64,000 nucleotides of DNA from Ligustrum vulgare (lineage: Eukaryota > Streptophyta > Magnoliopsida > Lamiales > Oleaceae). The stretch's first letter is position 1, and each line of letters opens with the position of its first letter. Of this stretch, positions 9,804 through 22,339 are shown in pieces. Made by a program: the position numbers and the translations under genes. Below the pieces are notes generated by a model that had not been told where the DNA came from, searched no databases, and worked only from the letters and a program-made list of their open reading frames with translations. Where the stretch lies: the NCBI GenBank assembly GCA_963555705.1, contig OY743183.1:28307932-28371931 (forward strand). The letters are read 5' to 3'.

Positions 9804-11484
9804 GAATATACATGAGGTAGATAATAATAATTTTGTAAGAGATTCAACTGAAGGAGTGAGAGTCAATATTGGATCTGAAACTCAACTATGTGAAAGCACG
9901 AGATAAATCCAAACTAAGCCAAACATGCTGAATAGTTGATAAGAGGGCTTGGAGGATTAGATTAAAATTTTGATGAAAGTTGATGAACATATGATTTTTG
10001 TGGATTCTATAAAATACATTGTTAAAATTAATTCTTAAGTTGATATAACTAACACACCTTGAAGTGGGGTGAATAGGTTTTTATGGCGAAAATTAATTTT
10101 AATTACCAAGTAATTAAATTTAGATAAGCCACTATAGATCAATGGTTCGCATAACACAACCAATTCACAATATAAACACTTGCAAGAAAGTAAATAACAC
10201 AAAAATTGATAACAAAGGATAAAACCCAACACTTGACCTCCGAGAAAACGTGATAGTAAATATCCACAAAAAAATATTTGACTCATAGTATTAGTTTAGA
10301 CACACTAACACCTTAGTTGTTGTCAAGCTTCTTAGATCCATTACAGAAATTATGAAGTTGTGCTCTAAATTTTCCAAGCTCACTTTCTAAAGTCTTAACA
10401 TTTTGTTCTAGGGATTATTTTTCAACCTTCAAATTATATAACTCTCTAATTGATTCCTCAAGTTTAAACACAAGACTTTGTTTTTCCACTTCAATATTAT
10501 TAGCTTCTTAAGAATGACTTTGTTCACCTTTTTAATCTTAAGGATTTCCTTAAACAATTGATCATAGATTTTTGGCCAATCTGTATTACACTATTATATT
10601 CTGATTTTGATACGTGTCCTCATCTATCTTATAATGTCATTCTTAACTATCGAGGTATTGGACATGTAATTGGAACAAATATGAACTTCTTCTATTGCAA
10701 AATATCTCTGATATTTGGTGAAGAATTTAAATTTTTGTATTTTGTCACGAAACTTAACATTAGAGATAAATATATTTGTATCATAACATCTTCTATTAAT
10801 TAATAAGTCGTAAGGAGTGGTTGCAATCATAAACAAGTGACAGAATCCATGGAGACCCACAAGCATGTGGCGGTACGTACAAGGAAACGTTCTAAAATTT
10901 TGTTCTCTCAGTCATAAAATGAAGATGGAACTAATCAAGAAAAATAACAAGATGAGTTTTCAGGCTTATTGACAAAGTTAAATGCTTTCCTCTTGAGAAA
11001 ATAATTATTGTGTTTCTAATTCTCCAACCCGCATGTGTCTGAGTCTTCAATGCCTTTATTTGAAATACATTTTGTTGCGCGTTATCTCTCACGGCTGAGG
11101 CTGTCATCTTTCTTGTGGCGGTCCAAAGCGTATAGTCTTTCAACAAAACTCTAGTATGAGTTTTGAGTTAATAGTTTTTGAAACTTCTTCGTCAACTTCT
11201 AATTGTAATTATATATAATTCTTGACCACTTTTAAGAAACCTATCCATCATGTGAATTGTTTACATTAATAATTCATTGAGCACATAAACCCTTCCATCT
11301 CCCAAGAGGAAAATGGTATCCGGCCTCTTATTTTAGGTGATTAGAACTCTATCTTGCCCTTATCACTTAGTCTTGCTTTACATTTCTTTAGTGTTCGATT
11401 TTGCCTGGAGTCGTTTAATCTTACAAAAGCTTGAAGCTTAACCTTGCTGCTTAATAATGCTTTACGTGTTTTAGAACACTGAAA
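9804..11484. other. Unassigned stretch, possibly with a decayed LTR fragment
   Basis: Near 10058 'caccttgaagtggggtgaat' followed by 'aggtttttatggcg' resembles the start of some plant copia LTRs. On the minus strand 10320-10560 reads as short lysine/leucine-rich fragments broken by stops. Neither is strong enough to call an element. Otherwise AT-rich with no recognised gene. Confidence 0.3.
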
Positions 11485-11669
11485 GCTTGTTTGCTCCTAC
11501 CCTTTTTTTTTTTTTTTTTTTTTTTCAGTTTTTCTGTCAAATAAATTTTCCACCACACATTATTATGAACCCACAACTTTTTAAGCTTTTCAATCAATTT
11601 TCAACCACACGCTTTCTCAAAAACTCAAAATTATTCAGATCCCTAAAAAACTATCAACACCAAACAAGC
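11485..11669. mobile_element. MITE-like element with GCTTGTTTG ends
   Basis: gcttgtttg at the left and caaacaagc at the right are perfect inverted repeats. The outside bases ACTGAAA and ACTAGAAA are nearly repeated. The interior contains a T20-plus run and 'tttcaaccacac' motifs shared with other short elements here. Probably a hAT- or Tourist-type MITE; the superfamily is not settled. Confidence 0.4.
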
Positions 11670-12849
11670 GACTAGAAAGCAAAATGATGCGGACTTTAAT
11701 GGGATCAAACAAAATAATTATTATATGATGATTTTAATTTATTTTATTTTTTTCTATTAAAAGTTAAATTCATTGACTAAAACATTGAAATCATAAAAAT
11801 ATTTAACTAATAATTAAGAATCATGATCAACTCAACTGTAATGATGGACCAAAGTCCTATTTATAGTCTTGAGATTTCATCTTGAAATATGAACTTGTTA
11901 AAAAGAGTAATAGGTGTCACTATGATATTTTAGTTATTAATTTATTTCTAATCTATATGGATTCTTACTATAAGAGCATTCACGTTGAATGTATTAAAGT
12001 GTTTATTAGTAGAAAATGTTAACTAATAGTTGATTTTATGTCTACAATAAATATTTTAAATTATTTATAGTTAAAGGAATGTTTTTAGCAACATATTAAT
12101 TTTCTATTTAAATTTAACTAGCATTTTATCTTTCGATGTGATATTTTTGTCTTAAAATTCTCTAATAGTGTAAATACATCTCATTCCACCTTACCCCTAA
12201 ACTCCACCCACCCACCCACCCACCCACCCACGCACTCACTTACCAAATCATTTATTTATTCATTTTTTTTCTTCCTTCTTAATTTTTTTAATATCAATTT
12301 TTTTTTTTTTTTTTTTGATTTCATATTATATGATTTAATGAGATTTTAAAAATGAATACCATATTAATATATAATTTTTGTTATTTTAAAAATAAGTATT
12401 TATCATATTCTTGGATTTAATTAAAAATTAACGTATTTATTGTGACAATAATAAGTAGTTAACCTTAAATATGTATATGTGTCATTATTATCTAGTTTTT
12501 ACCTATATGGCTAACTAAATGTAACATATATAATGCGAATGCTATAAATTTATCACTGCGAGATGTTTGGGCTATTTACTTTTGGATCCTACTGTTTGAC
12601 CGAAAGTTTTACACTACACACATGGTAAGAATCTAAATTTATCACAGCTTTGAGCTATTTATTTGTTCATTATTATAATTAATCGATGTAAATTTTATCA
12701 TTGACAATTATTTCCAAATCTAGAAGGGTAATAGTTGTCAAGGATTAAGCTTTTAAAAAGGAAAAAGGGATCACATCATTATTACCCTTGACAATTATTC
12801 AGTTATAGACATGATATTTTTAATTGAATTTGGGAGTTTTACTAACCAT
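11670..12849. other. Non-coding AT-rich stretch with (CACC)n
   Basis: A (CACC)n microsatellite lies at about 12205-12231. A short hairpin-forming pair occurs at about 12725-12800 (ttgtcaagg facing ccttgacaa). No coding sequence was recognised. Confidence 0.6.
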
Positions 12850-13103
12850 GAGCCTATTTGGTCTCATGTATTTTTGCAAAATTTTGAGAATCTTTTGAGT
12901 TTTGGTAGAAAGTATAGTTGAAAAATAATTGAAAAGTGCGAAAAGTGATGAGTCTCATATATAAATATGTAGTTTAAAATGAATGTAAAAAAATTTGAAA
13001 ATTTTGAACAAAAAAGGAAGAATAGTGGTAGATTTTATAAAAATATGCGGTTGAAAATGAAGTAAGAAAATTTTGAAAATCTTGAAGAATACAAAACAAG
13101 CTC
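12850..13103. mobile_element. MITE-like element with GAGCYTRTTTGG-type ends
   Basis: The left end GAGCCTATTTGGTCTCATGT faces a right end whose reverse complement begins GAGCTTGTTTTGTATTC. The interior repeats 'gttgaaaa' and 'gtag(a/t)tt' phrases seen in the other short elements. Flanks do not give a clear target duplication. Confidence 0.35.
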
Positions 13104-14468
13104 TATAATTGAATTAACAAGCAATTTCACTCGAAAAGTCATAATGACGCATCAAGAAAAAGTCTATTTATTTGGTAGAATCAAATATATTAATTGTCAC
13201 ACATCGAGTTTCCTTGTTCCACTTGACAAAATGAAAAAGATCATCACTATTTTTGCTGATATACAAGGTTTTCAAGTCTTTGTCCGCTTGTAGAATTATC
13301 AAGTTGAGTAAAAACAAATTCTGATTATTATTTTTTTCTTAATTAGCCAAACTGCTTCACCCACTTCATTATCCACACTTAGCTGGGAAATTTAGCCTAT
13401 ATTTAATCCCCAATATTTTAAATAATTTTTCTACGTTACTCAATTTTAACCACATTTTAATAATAAAATATTCTACACATAGATCAAAAACTTTTCTTCC
13501 ATTTTCAACCACATAATATTCTATCAATCACTACTCAATTTATTTTTTTTATCAAATAATGACAATCAAACCTAGGTTTAGTTAATTACGTTATGTCAGC
13601 AACCAAAAAGAAGATAATAACGAGTGTTGCACGTCCAAGGTTCTCCCTAGGAATGTAAGCAGAAATCGAAAAATCGAACTGAAATCATATTTTAGAAACT
13701 GTCGATTTGGTACCACGTGGAACCGTCAACGAAATGATTTTGAACCGACCAAACCGATCAAGAATGATATGGTTTAGGTTTGAGAATTTTAACTGCGGTT
13801 TGAATCCAAATTGGAACGACCAAAAAATATGTAAAAATAAAAATAGAAAAAGGAAAAGAATTTGAAAATTCGACTAATATGTCAAATTTAATAGTTATGT
13901 GGGTATTTTTGTTAATTTTTGTTACACGTATTTACCCAATTAGATAATTACCATACTTCAAAAGTTTAAAGAAATTCAATAATCTCCATCAAAATATCTG
14001 ATGAATGGTTTGAGTTCGTAACAATAGACAACGGTAAGCTTATGTAATTGTTATGTTGATTATCTATTATCTATCTAATCAATAAACTTTTTTTTTTTTT
14101 TTTTAATTGTGACTTGTTATATTCTCTATTTAATTAATAAATCTCTTCTTTTTTATAGACATGATGATGACAATGGTCTTGTTGGACATCATATTATTTT
14201 TTTGGCTTTACAGACTTGTATTGTAACGTTGTCGTAACTTTTCTTTTGTAACAACTTAGCCTAAAAATAGAGACAAATAACTATATTATAATTTAACTGT
14301 GATTTCATTTTGATTTAGTTTGTATTTAAGTTTATAATAGATTTATTGCCAATAAGGTATAGGTATATATCGAATCAATGAACTAATGACATAAAAGTAG
14401 AAGGACAAAAAATATATATGGTGAAATCGGCGATTTAAAATCGGACCAAATCATTAGGGTTAGGTTTG

Positions 14469-14502
<34 letters not shown>

Positions 14503-16466
14503 AAACATTCTCAAACCGTTTTAAATGGTTGTGTTTAAGTTTTAGTATTTCTGATTTTGTTTCGCGCAGAGATGAACTATCGCTAACAATTAAAAGGATT
14601 CAGACAATGTGTAAGGAACAACAACCTTTTGAGACAAAGTCCTACAAGTGGTGTTTTATTTATGAAGATTACAACTTTAAAAATGAAATGCCTTCAAGGG
14701 GTACAAGCATACGGAAATGCAACGTAAACAAATCTTACGAGAAACTTAAAAAGAAATGATATTACACAGTTCTCTGTTTTGAGAGTGATTGATCGAATCC
14801 ATATCTTTATGTTCTTTTTTCCCTTTTATACTCCATTGATAGTTTTCTTCAATCCTGCTCAAAAATCATTCACTGTCCAGTAACTGTCCACTTCTCCATA
14901 ATGGATGACTTGTCAAAAACCACCGAATTAATAGCTATCATTACTCCCATTATTATTCCACTGCTTGTAACAAAAATTCTTGAATCGTGGAATGTGATAA
15001 AACTACCTATTAATTATTTAATAACCGTCGCTTTAAATGATGATGAGCATGTTTCATTCGCAAAGGACTTGGGCGTTTTCTAGATTTGAGCGATGCTAGA
15101 CTTTCGCGCCAGTAATTCAGGTTTTGGCCTTTATGTGGTACCATTTGGAGTCCATTATTTGGACTCCTACACTGGACCTCATTTTTTCATGTCAAAGGAT
15201 TTAAACGATTTGTTTTGAAAATCTGTCAAAAGTCGGTAACACCAGCCGCTTACTACAATGACAACAACCCCGACCGAACCTGAAATTTCTTATCCCGCCC
15301 CGCTACCCAACTCGTGAGGTGGAGCTACCCACCGCCCCGCCAATGACCCGAATTTTTTTTTTTTTTTGTAATGAAATTTTAGGCTTCGAACTAGTTAAAA
15401 TTTTTAATTTTGAACTTTAAAGATCATATGTATATATTTGAAGAAAAAAATCAACGAACAACATAATGGTATAGTGGTTGTGTATATTTATGCCCTTAAG
15501 TTCCACCAATGTTCAATTCTTTTTGACCTCATTAAATTTTTTTTTTTTTTTCAGTTTCTCATTCCAATTAATTCAAAAAAAAAAAAAAAAAAAATTCTCG
15601 AGTTTCGGGACGGGGCATTTCGAATCCTCCGAATTTTTTTTCCAATATCCCTATCGCTTACACCCCTATACTTCACCCCACAAAATGCAAATTATATGAT
15701 ACTATTAAGAGTCCTCAAGTCATGCGAGATAGTCTCCATGAATATTCACACACTGAGATAGATTTTTTTTTTTTTTTTTTTTAGAGGACTCATTTATTCA
15801 AGAAGAAGAAGACGATAAACTATTCTTTTTACAATGTAACAATTTTTAGTCGTCTAATTTCTAGCAACTTTAGATCTCCCAACCAATTAATCTATTTAAT
15901 TAAAATTATTAGCCATTTTGATTTATTTTTAAAATGATTTTTCATTACATTAAATAACCTTTTATGCTACATCAATTGTTGTAAGAGAGAGACAAACAAG
16001 ACAGCATGCATTTTTCATCCTCTTCTTTCCTCTAAAGTTAACTTGTTGGCATTGATGTTGCTCTCCACCAGCTTGTACCATTCTTTGAATAAACTCTACC
16101 CAATCTTCACCGACACGTATTGCGCTTGTATATAACAATTCAAAATTGGTCACCGACTTATTGTTCGAGTAACAAGTTGGTACCCCAAATGTAAAAAAGC
16201 ACAAGTTGATCTCTGACTTTTATTATAGTTTAATAGAATCACAATTACTTGGAAACATATTAAATTTTCATTTAACCCTCGTGTTTCTCGAGTTTATGAT
16301 ACTAGATATCGCTTCCTACCTCAGGATGGTAGAATGTTTCCAAGATGGTCATGTAACAATGTAATGAAGATTTAAATGATTTTTGTTATTGAGAATGATC
16401 GATTTATAATAAGAGATTGAATAACCAACTTGTTAATTAGACAATAGATAGAGAGAGGACCAACGT

Positions 16467-16513
<47 letters not shown>

Positions 16514-16938
16514 TAATGTAGAGTGGAAATTTAGATGAGAGACAAATCTAGATGGACACTTTGCCTTAGACTTTGAAACCCATAATTTAGACTTGCATAA
16601 TACATTTCATTTTAAATTGCAAAATCTTTCCACCAACTTCTTGTATGAAAAGGAACAATAATTTTGTGTACCAAATCTATAAAGTTACATAGGGAGTACC
16701 TAGGGAGAAAAGAAAAAAAGTAATAGCATGCATATGGGGCTTTGCATAAAGATAAGATCCAAATGGTGTTTTTGTTTCGTAGCTAACTTTGTGATGGCCA
16801 GCTAACGACCCCATCCATGCTCCCCCCACTAAAGATTCTCAACAATGTGCAATTATTTTGCTCCGTACTGTGTGACCAAGTGAAAATACAAGTCCATGCC
16901 ATAGATGGTCCCAAATGCAAAAGTAAGATTACTTCGAT
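13104..16938. other. Long non-coding stretch with isolated hAT-type terminal motifs
   Basis: TAGGAATGTAAGC at 13648 and CGCTTACACCCCTA at 15655-15668 look like single hAT-type termini. AACCGACC/AACCGATC phrases follow the first and GC-rich cccgcccc phrases precede the second. There is a T25-A10 run at 14471-14505 and a T14/A20 pair near 15537-15593. A (CT)n-(CA)n microsatellite lies at 16471-16512. Small ORFs (for example 14901-15083) match nothing I recognise. Confidence 0.45.
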
Positions 16939-17435
16939 TAGGGTGTACGTGGGTTGGATTTGATCGATTTTTTATTCAATCCGAATTAAATTCTTTAATG
17001 TCGGGTTGATAAAAAATTAATTCAACCCAAGCATGACTTTAAGCCCAACCCAATCAAGTTTCGATCGAGTTAGATTGAGTTGGGTGGTTTGAACTTTGGT
17101 CCAACTAGTAGAAAATCTTAAAATTTTAAAAATTAAGCTCATAAATTTACTATTAACTCAAATCAATTATGTACAATGCAGTAAGCTCAAATATAATAAA
17201 TTGAATACTTGCTAATAAAACTAAAATATGTTCAAACCATATTTGAATTTCATCCAACTTTTAAAATGTGCTTGAGATTCTTGAAATTCAAATGGTCCTA
17301 TATTTTTAAAATTTTTGACCCAACCCAATCTAACCAATTTTTTTTTTTTTTGAACTTGAATTCAACTCTATTTTCATCAAAAATCGACCCAAACCGATCA
17401 GGTTGGACTGTTTTAGCGGTTAATGCCCATCCCTA
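16939..17435. mobile_element. 497-bp hAT-like non-autonomous element
   Basis: The left end TAGGGTGTACGTGGGTTGG and the right end (reverse complement TAGGGATGGGCATTAACC) resemble the TAGGGNTG termini of plant hAT elements. Both subterminal regions carry clustered (A)CCCAACCC / GGGTTG motifs, as hAT subterminal repeats often do. A matching 8-bp target duplication is not evident (acttcgat against agcgatgt). Confidence 0.45.
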
Positions 17436-19288
17436 AGCGATGTTGTTCATCTCCGAAGTGTTATAAGATCAGTTTACATGATCATATATGATATATCCAG
17501 TTAAACGAGTAATGTGTGGTATTATATATTCAAATGAGCTAACATTTAATGTAATCTATATTATCATCTAGACTCATGTCAAATACCAATGTGTCTAAGC
17601 CCTTGTTTGAGCCCATTAAAGATTAAAAAAAAAAAAAAAAAGGAAAAAGAATGAGTGAATAGTGACTTTTGGGAGAACTAGTTGTCTAAACATACTTTGC
17701 ACGTTAATTATCCACGTAAAGTAATTTCTAGAAATTATGTTGGCAAGAATTTCGAGCATTCTTTCAAGAAAATTAGTCAAACATAATAAAATCTAATAAA
17801 TTTTAACAAAGTTTCTAAAATCATATTGTACTTTCCCAATCAAAGTCTTGGCTACATTCACTTATTTGATTAAAGCATATATGGGCTTCATGTTGAGAAA
17901 AATCCCGATAATATATGAGAATAAATGATAAATTTTATTTATATAATATTTGAAAGATCATAAAAAAAAAAAATTATCCATGAAGATTTAATACTAAGTA
18001 TTTTTCCTTCATAACAAAGTTTGGGGACTTGTGAGAATTCAAAAATGCATAAATTTGATAATTTCAGTGAGATGTCATCTCCAATCTCTTCAATTTTATT
18101 GTTTTATCGTGAAGTTGATTTCAATTTCATCGTACACATTTAGGAATGTATGATTACTATTAATCTAATTTTTCATTATAAAGACAATATATTTTCTTTT
18201 TCTAAAGCATAAGAGTAAGTATTGAAATAAATAACATATTAGTTTAATATCGAAAAGTTATTAAAATAAAGATAGATAAATATTTTGGAAAATATCACAT
18301 CTTGATTAATCAAATATTCAAAATAAGTTTTAAAACTTCCATCCGTACATATAGGTTTCAATGGAACCTGTACAGATATTTGAAATTTTTATACTTCAAT
18401 CTTCATCACATGTGATCAAATTTGTAGCAACATAAGATTGATACTTTTATTTGTACATTCGATTTATTAAAAATCCAAATTTGAAAGATATGATAATTAA
18501 AAAAGTTCTGCAAAATATGAGGTTGGACTTTGAACTCTTTGAATTTATAATGGGCTATATTGAGTCATAGTAGGTTATAATGAATTCATTTTAGTGTAAA
18601 AATATACATGAATATTAATGGTTCTTGAAATTATAAACGTGTTACAGAAAATTTGTAACTGAGAGTTATATGTAACTATATAAATGTATTAGATTGAATG
18701 TTATACTGTATGTGATTTGTGTTATAGAGTAGTGGTCATAAATATTCTTATTGAATTAATGACATTGTTGATAAATGAAAAAAATAATAGAATATTAAAA
18801 ATATAATTCAAAAATATATAATTCATATTTCTCATAACTTCCTTAATGATAATATTATATTAATATTTAATTCAGAAGGAGAATTTTAGTTTCATGAAAA
18901 AAATGTTAATCGGGTTTTTTTTACTTCTTTTATGATGGTGTATTAATATAATTGTATTTGTGATTAGTGAGAATAAATAATAATTTAAAATATATCAACG
19001 AAAAATAAAAAATTGAAATTGAAAGTCAGCTTTATTTGAAAGACTTTAGTGAGAAAGTATAGATAATAGGTTGTAAATAAATGTATTGAAATTAATCACA
19101 TTGTTGATAAAATGAAAACAAAAATATTCATTAATTAACGTTAAGGGTTAATATGAAATTTTAAAAAATTTGAGAGAGTAGAAACATCTAAAAATGTTTC
19201 TCTCTTTAAGTTACTTTTAGAAGTTATATAGATTAAATTTTTTATGTAAAATAACAAAAATCAACAATTAAAAATAAAAAGAAAAAGG
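17436..19288. other. Non-coding very AT-rich stretch
   Basis: No gene or bounded element is visible. A GCCCTTGTTTGAGCC motif at about 17600 resembles one end of the MITE types above, without a partner. Two weakly similar segments (about 18720-18800 and 19070-19130, sharing 'attgttgataaa..tgaaaa') suggest an old local duplication. Confidence 0.5.
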
Positions 19289-19726
19289 ATGAGGACATAC
19301 TCTAATCCATCGCCTCCAAAACTCGGACTTGATGGTGGAGAAGATTTTTTAGAATGCTGCAATATTAAAGATCCTCCACCAACTGTAATAATTAGAATTC
19401 GGGTGGAGGGAATTTCCAAACCACACCCATTCAACATCGAACTTCATCATGAATCTAAATTACTAGGCCTCGAAGTTGTGGCCTTACAGCAGTGTCTACA
19501 TGAAAAGCTTAACAACCTTGGTTCTTATTCTCATTCTTACGTCGAAATATTGGGTCAAGGTCGTATCGTCTACTTTTCATTTTTTTTTTCCGTTCTTGTT
19601 ATTTTATTCAATTCTGAATTTAGATCTTTCCTGTTGTTTTTGTTGTTTATTACGTGTTTTCATCGCGTTTCCCAAAAGGAATCGCATCAGGTGGTATCAA
19701 TGCTTGGATTTAAATTCAATTCTTGA
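19289..19726 (+). CDS. Unrecognised ORF fragment running into an LTR
   Basis: The ORF opens with Met-Arg-Thr-Tyr and stays open for 145 codons. The first 70 or so residues look protein-like (proline-rich start, then VIIRIRVEGISKPHPF and ELHHESKLLGLEVVALQQCL). From about 19511 the frame enters the LTR remnant of the gypsy element and reads as hydrophobic junk. I do not recognise the N-terminal part. It could be an exon truncated by the retrotransposon or chance. Confidence 0.2.
   Translation: MRTYSNPSPPKLGLDGGEDFLECCNIKDPPPTVIIRIRVEGISKPHPFNIELHHESKLLGLEVVALQQCLHEKLNNLGSYSHSYVEILGQGRIVYFSFFFSVLVILFNSEFRSFLLFLLFITCFHRVSQKESHQVVSMLGFKFNS
19511..19689 (+). repeat. 5' LTR fragment (3' end only)
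   Basis: Matches the last part of the 3' LTR at 22914-23093: 'aacaaccttggttcttat', 'ttttattcaattctgaattt', 'agatctttcct' and the terminal 'aaaggaatc(g/c)catca'. The upstream part is missing and replaced by unrelated sequence, so the element's 5' end is truncated. Confidence 0.75.
19692..19707 (+). promoter_or_regulatory. Primer binding site (initiator tRNA-Met type)
   Basis: TGGTATCAATGCTTGG two bases after the LTR end. It fits the TGGTATCAGAGC pattern complementary to initiator tRNA-Met with changes in the middle. Confidence 0.7.
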
Positions 19727-20094
19727 TATTTCTTAGTTTTCTTGTTCTTCGTGCTTTCATAGTTTTCTTTAGTTTTTATCTATTTGAAAATCCCACAAAA
19801 AAATCAAACTTGTTTATTTTAGTCAATTCTTATCCAAATTTAATTTCGTCTATTTCGCTGCATTTGTAGTCGAATTTTCGGGTAAAAAAATCCAAAAAAT
19901 CATTAAAAATCTCGGGAATATTCCTTAATCTTCTCAAATATCAATTTTCTTTGTCTTCCTCATGTATTCTATTATCTTTCCTAATTCTTGAATCTTTGAT
20001 TGGTTCTTCGGTTGCTTGAAAATTGATTAAAAGTGATACACGAGTGAAAACAAATACGTGAGGAAAATTTTTACTAGATTTTTGAGAACTAACA

Positions 20095-21056
20095 ATGTCT
20101 GACAGGTGAAGATCATCTTCTTCATCAATTGATGACAACAATGGAGTTGACATGAGGGAATCAACAGCTTCATCCATGAGTCACAACAAATACCATGAAG
20201 GTATGAATAGGATGGGCAAAAATGATGTTGGTGTAAATGTAACCTTACAGGAGCAACTTGAGATATTGGTGATTAGGATATATAGGACTGATGAAAATAT
20301 TGCTCAAATGAGAAGAGAGCTAACCCATACAAATCCTAGAGTTAAGAGAGGTGCTGAGAGGGAGCATAGGAGGGGAAACAATCATAGGATTGGATATGAC
20401 TTTAATGAAGAAAGGATTGATAGTGAATAGGAGAGCGGTCATTTATCCATGACTAGTGTGAGGAGGAGTGAAAGAGGTGATAGGAACGAAAGAGTTCACA
20501 GAATGAGGTATGAGAATAGGAATGAAGTAGATGATAATCTAGGGAATATAAAAATGTCTGTACCACCTTTTCATGGGAGGAGTGACCCAGAGGCTTATTT
20601 AGATTGGGAGAAAAAAGTGGAGTTGATGTTTCAGTGCCATAATTATTCAGAGGAAAAGAAGATTAGATTGGTTGTGGTAGAGTTCACTGATTATTCAATA
20701 AATTGGTGAGATCAATTAGTGACAGGGTAGGAGGAGGAATGGTAAAAGACCGGTGGATACATGGGGTGAGATGAAAGCCATCATGAGGAAGAGGTTTGTC
20801 CCAAATCATTACCACAGAAATATTTATCGAAGGTTGCAGGGACTTACGCAAGGTTTTAGGAGTGTGGAGGAGTACCATAAGGACATGGAGGTAGTCATGA
20901 TTAGGGCCAATATTGTGGAGGACCGGCAGGTAACTATGGCAAGGTTCTTGAGTGGGTTGAACTGGGATATTGCTAATGTTGTTGAACTACAGTACTATGT
21001 AGAGTTAGAAGTCATAGTGCATATGGCAATGAAGGTGGAAAGACAACTAAAGTGAA
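20095..21056 (+). pseudogene. Ty3/gypsy gag, decayed
   Basis: The gag capsid-type domain is clear: PPFHGRSDPEAYLDWEKKVE, then LMFQCHNYSEEKKIRLVVVE and, in a shifted frame, MKAIMRKRFVPNHY, LQGLTQGFRSVEEYHKDMEV and MARFLSGLNWDIANVVELQ. This matches the plant Retrotrans_gag family, which forms the virus-like particle. The probable start is ATG 20095. It is broken by TGA at 20107, TAG at 20428, TGA at 20707 (Trp position) and a frameshift just after. Two of the stops fit C-to-T or G-to-A changes (CGA to TGA, TGG to TGA). It stops at 21056 ahead of the nucleocapsid. Confidence 0.8.
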
Positions 21057-21189
21057 AGGGGGCAGGAAGACATTCACCTGGATCATACCCTACATCACAA
21101 CTAAGGCGAGAACACAATGATAATCATGTCCCAAAAGGGAGGGAGGAACCTACAACAAAAGGTAAAAATATTTCTGATTCTCTACCTAC

Positions 21190-21740
21190 TAAGGATAGGA
21201 ATATTAAATACTTTAAGTATTTGGGTTTGAGTCATATAGCATCTCAATGCCTAAATAAACGGGTAATGATTATGAGTGATAATGGGGAAATTAGTTTGGA
21301 GGATGAATTTAAAGGGATGCCTAAATTAGTTGATATTGGGGCTAGTAGTAGTAATGAGGAAGGATTGACTTATGCTGAGAAGGGCTCACTTGTCAATAGG
21401 TGTGTCTTAAGTTTTAGAGCTAAAGTAGACAAAGTTGATGAACAAAGGAAAAACCTATTTCACACTAGGTGTTTGGTGGGTAAAAAGGATTGTGGAATGG
21501 CGATTGATGGGGGGGGGGGGGGTTGTACTAATGTAGTTAGTATAATGTTGGTTGAAAAATTGAGATTGCCTAAGATGAAACATCCTAACCCTTATAAATT
21601 GCAATGGTCGATCATGTCGGGGGGAATTAATGTGAACAAGCAGGTTAAGGTCAAGTTTACCATCGGAGGTTACAAGGATGAAGTGGTTTTGTGATGTTGT
21701 GCCTATGCATGTTGGACATATTTTGTTGGAAAGGCCTTGA
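21190..21740 (+). pseudogene. Ty3/gypsy nucleocapsid knuckle and aspartic protease, decayed
   Basis: The CCHC knuckle is recognisable but broken: YFKYLGLSHIASQC, where both first cysteines of CxxC are tyrosine and only the His and last Cys remain. The aspartic protease follows (NLFHTRCLVGKKDCGMAIDG...CTNVVS, then KLQWSIMSGGINVNKQVKV and FTIGGYKDEVV). The family active site is IDGGSCTN; here it contains a run of 14 G (21509-21522) coding extra glycines. A frame change near 21690 ends the reading frame, after which 'cctatgcatgttggacatat' recalls the usual domain end. No RT follows. Confidence 0.7.
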
Positions 21741-22329
21741 CAACATGATAGGAGGGGGGTGCATGATAGGTTTAAAAACTAATTTTCCTGTGTGAAGGGT
21801 GAGAACAAGATCACTCTTATTCCTTTATTTCCTAAAGAAGTCCAAGATGATCAATTTGAAAATAAAATGCGAGTTTGAGGGAAAAAATAAGAGTGTTGAG
21901 GCCACGACTTTAGAAAAAGGAGAGGTATTGAAAATTGAAAATAAGAGAATTGAGGTCACGATCTCAGAAAAAAGGAGAGTGTGAGTGCAAAGAGAAAAAG
22001 AAAAAAGAGACAACTACAAAAATGAGTTTGTTTGCACAACGGTTGGTGTATAATTAAGGATCCATGTTTTGCACTTAACCAAACTAACAAACCCCTCCCT
22101 AGTTTGGTTAATTCTATTTTGCAAGTACCCAAGTCAAATTCCAAATTTAGAATTAGGATTGAATTTAATGGCAAGAAGAAACAGTCCAAAAAGTCCAAGG
22201 AACGCACAAAGCACCAACATGAATATCACACCAGCAAAAGTAAGCACAAGCATGATCCAAAAGCCAATGAATGCAGAAGTTACAAGAGGATTAGATAGGT
22301 TGTAAATTCGAGGTCGAATTCTTTTTAAG
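21741..22329 (+). other. Internal remnant between protease and polypurine tract
   Basis: The first part still resembles the protease-RT linker (KITLIPL-like). The last 200 bp read as a basic segment (FNGKKKQSKKSKERTKHQHE) usual at the 3' end of some gypsy polyproteins. All of RT, RNase H and integrase is missing between them. Confidence 0.5.
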
Positions 22330-22339
22330 AGAGGGGGGA
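22326..22339 (+). promoter_or_regulatory. Polypurine tract
   Basis: aagagagggggga-type purine run directly before the 3' LTR start TGATG at 22340. Confidence 0.65.

Noticed and set aside
13648..15668. Pairing TAGGAATGTAAGC (13648) with CGCTTACACCCCTA (15655) as one 2-kb hAT element
   Set aside because: The terminal motifs agree in 11 of 13 bases, but the flanking 8-mers (gttctccc, tacttcac) do not match and the subterminal repeats at the two ends are different, so they are more likely ends of two elements.
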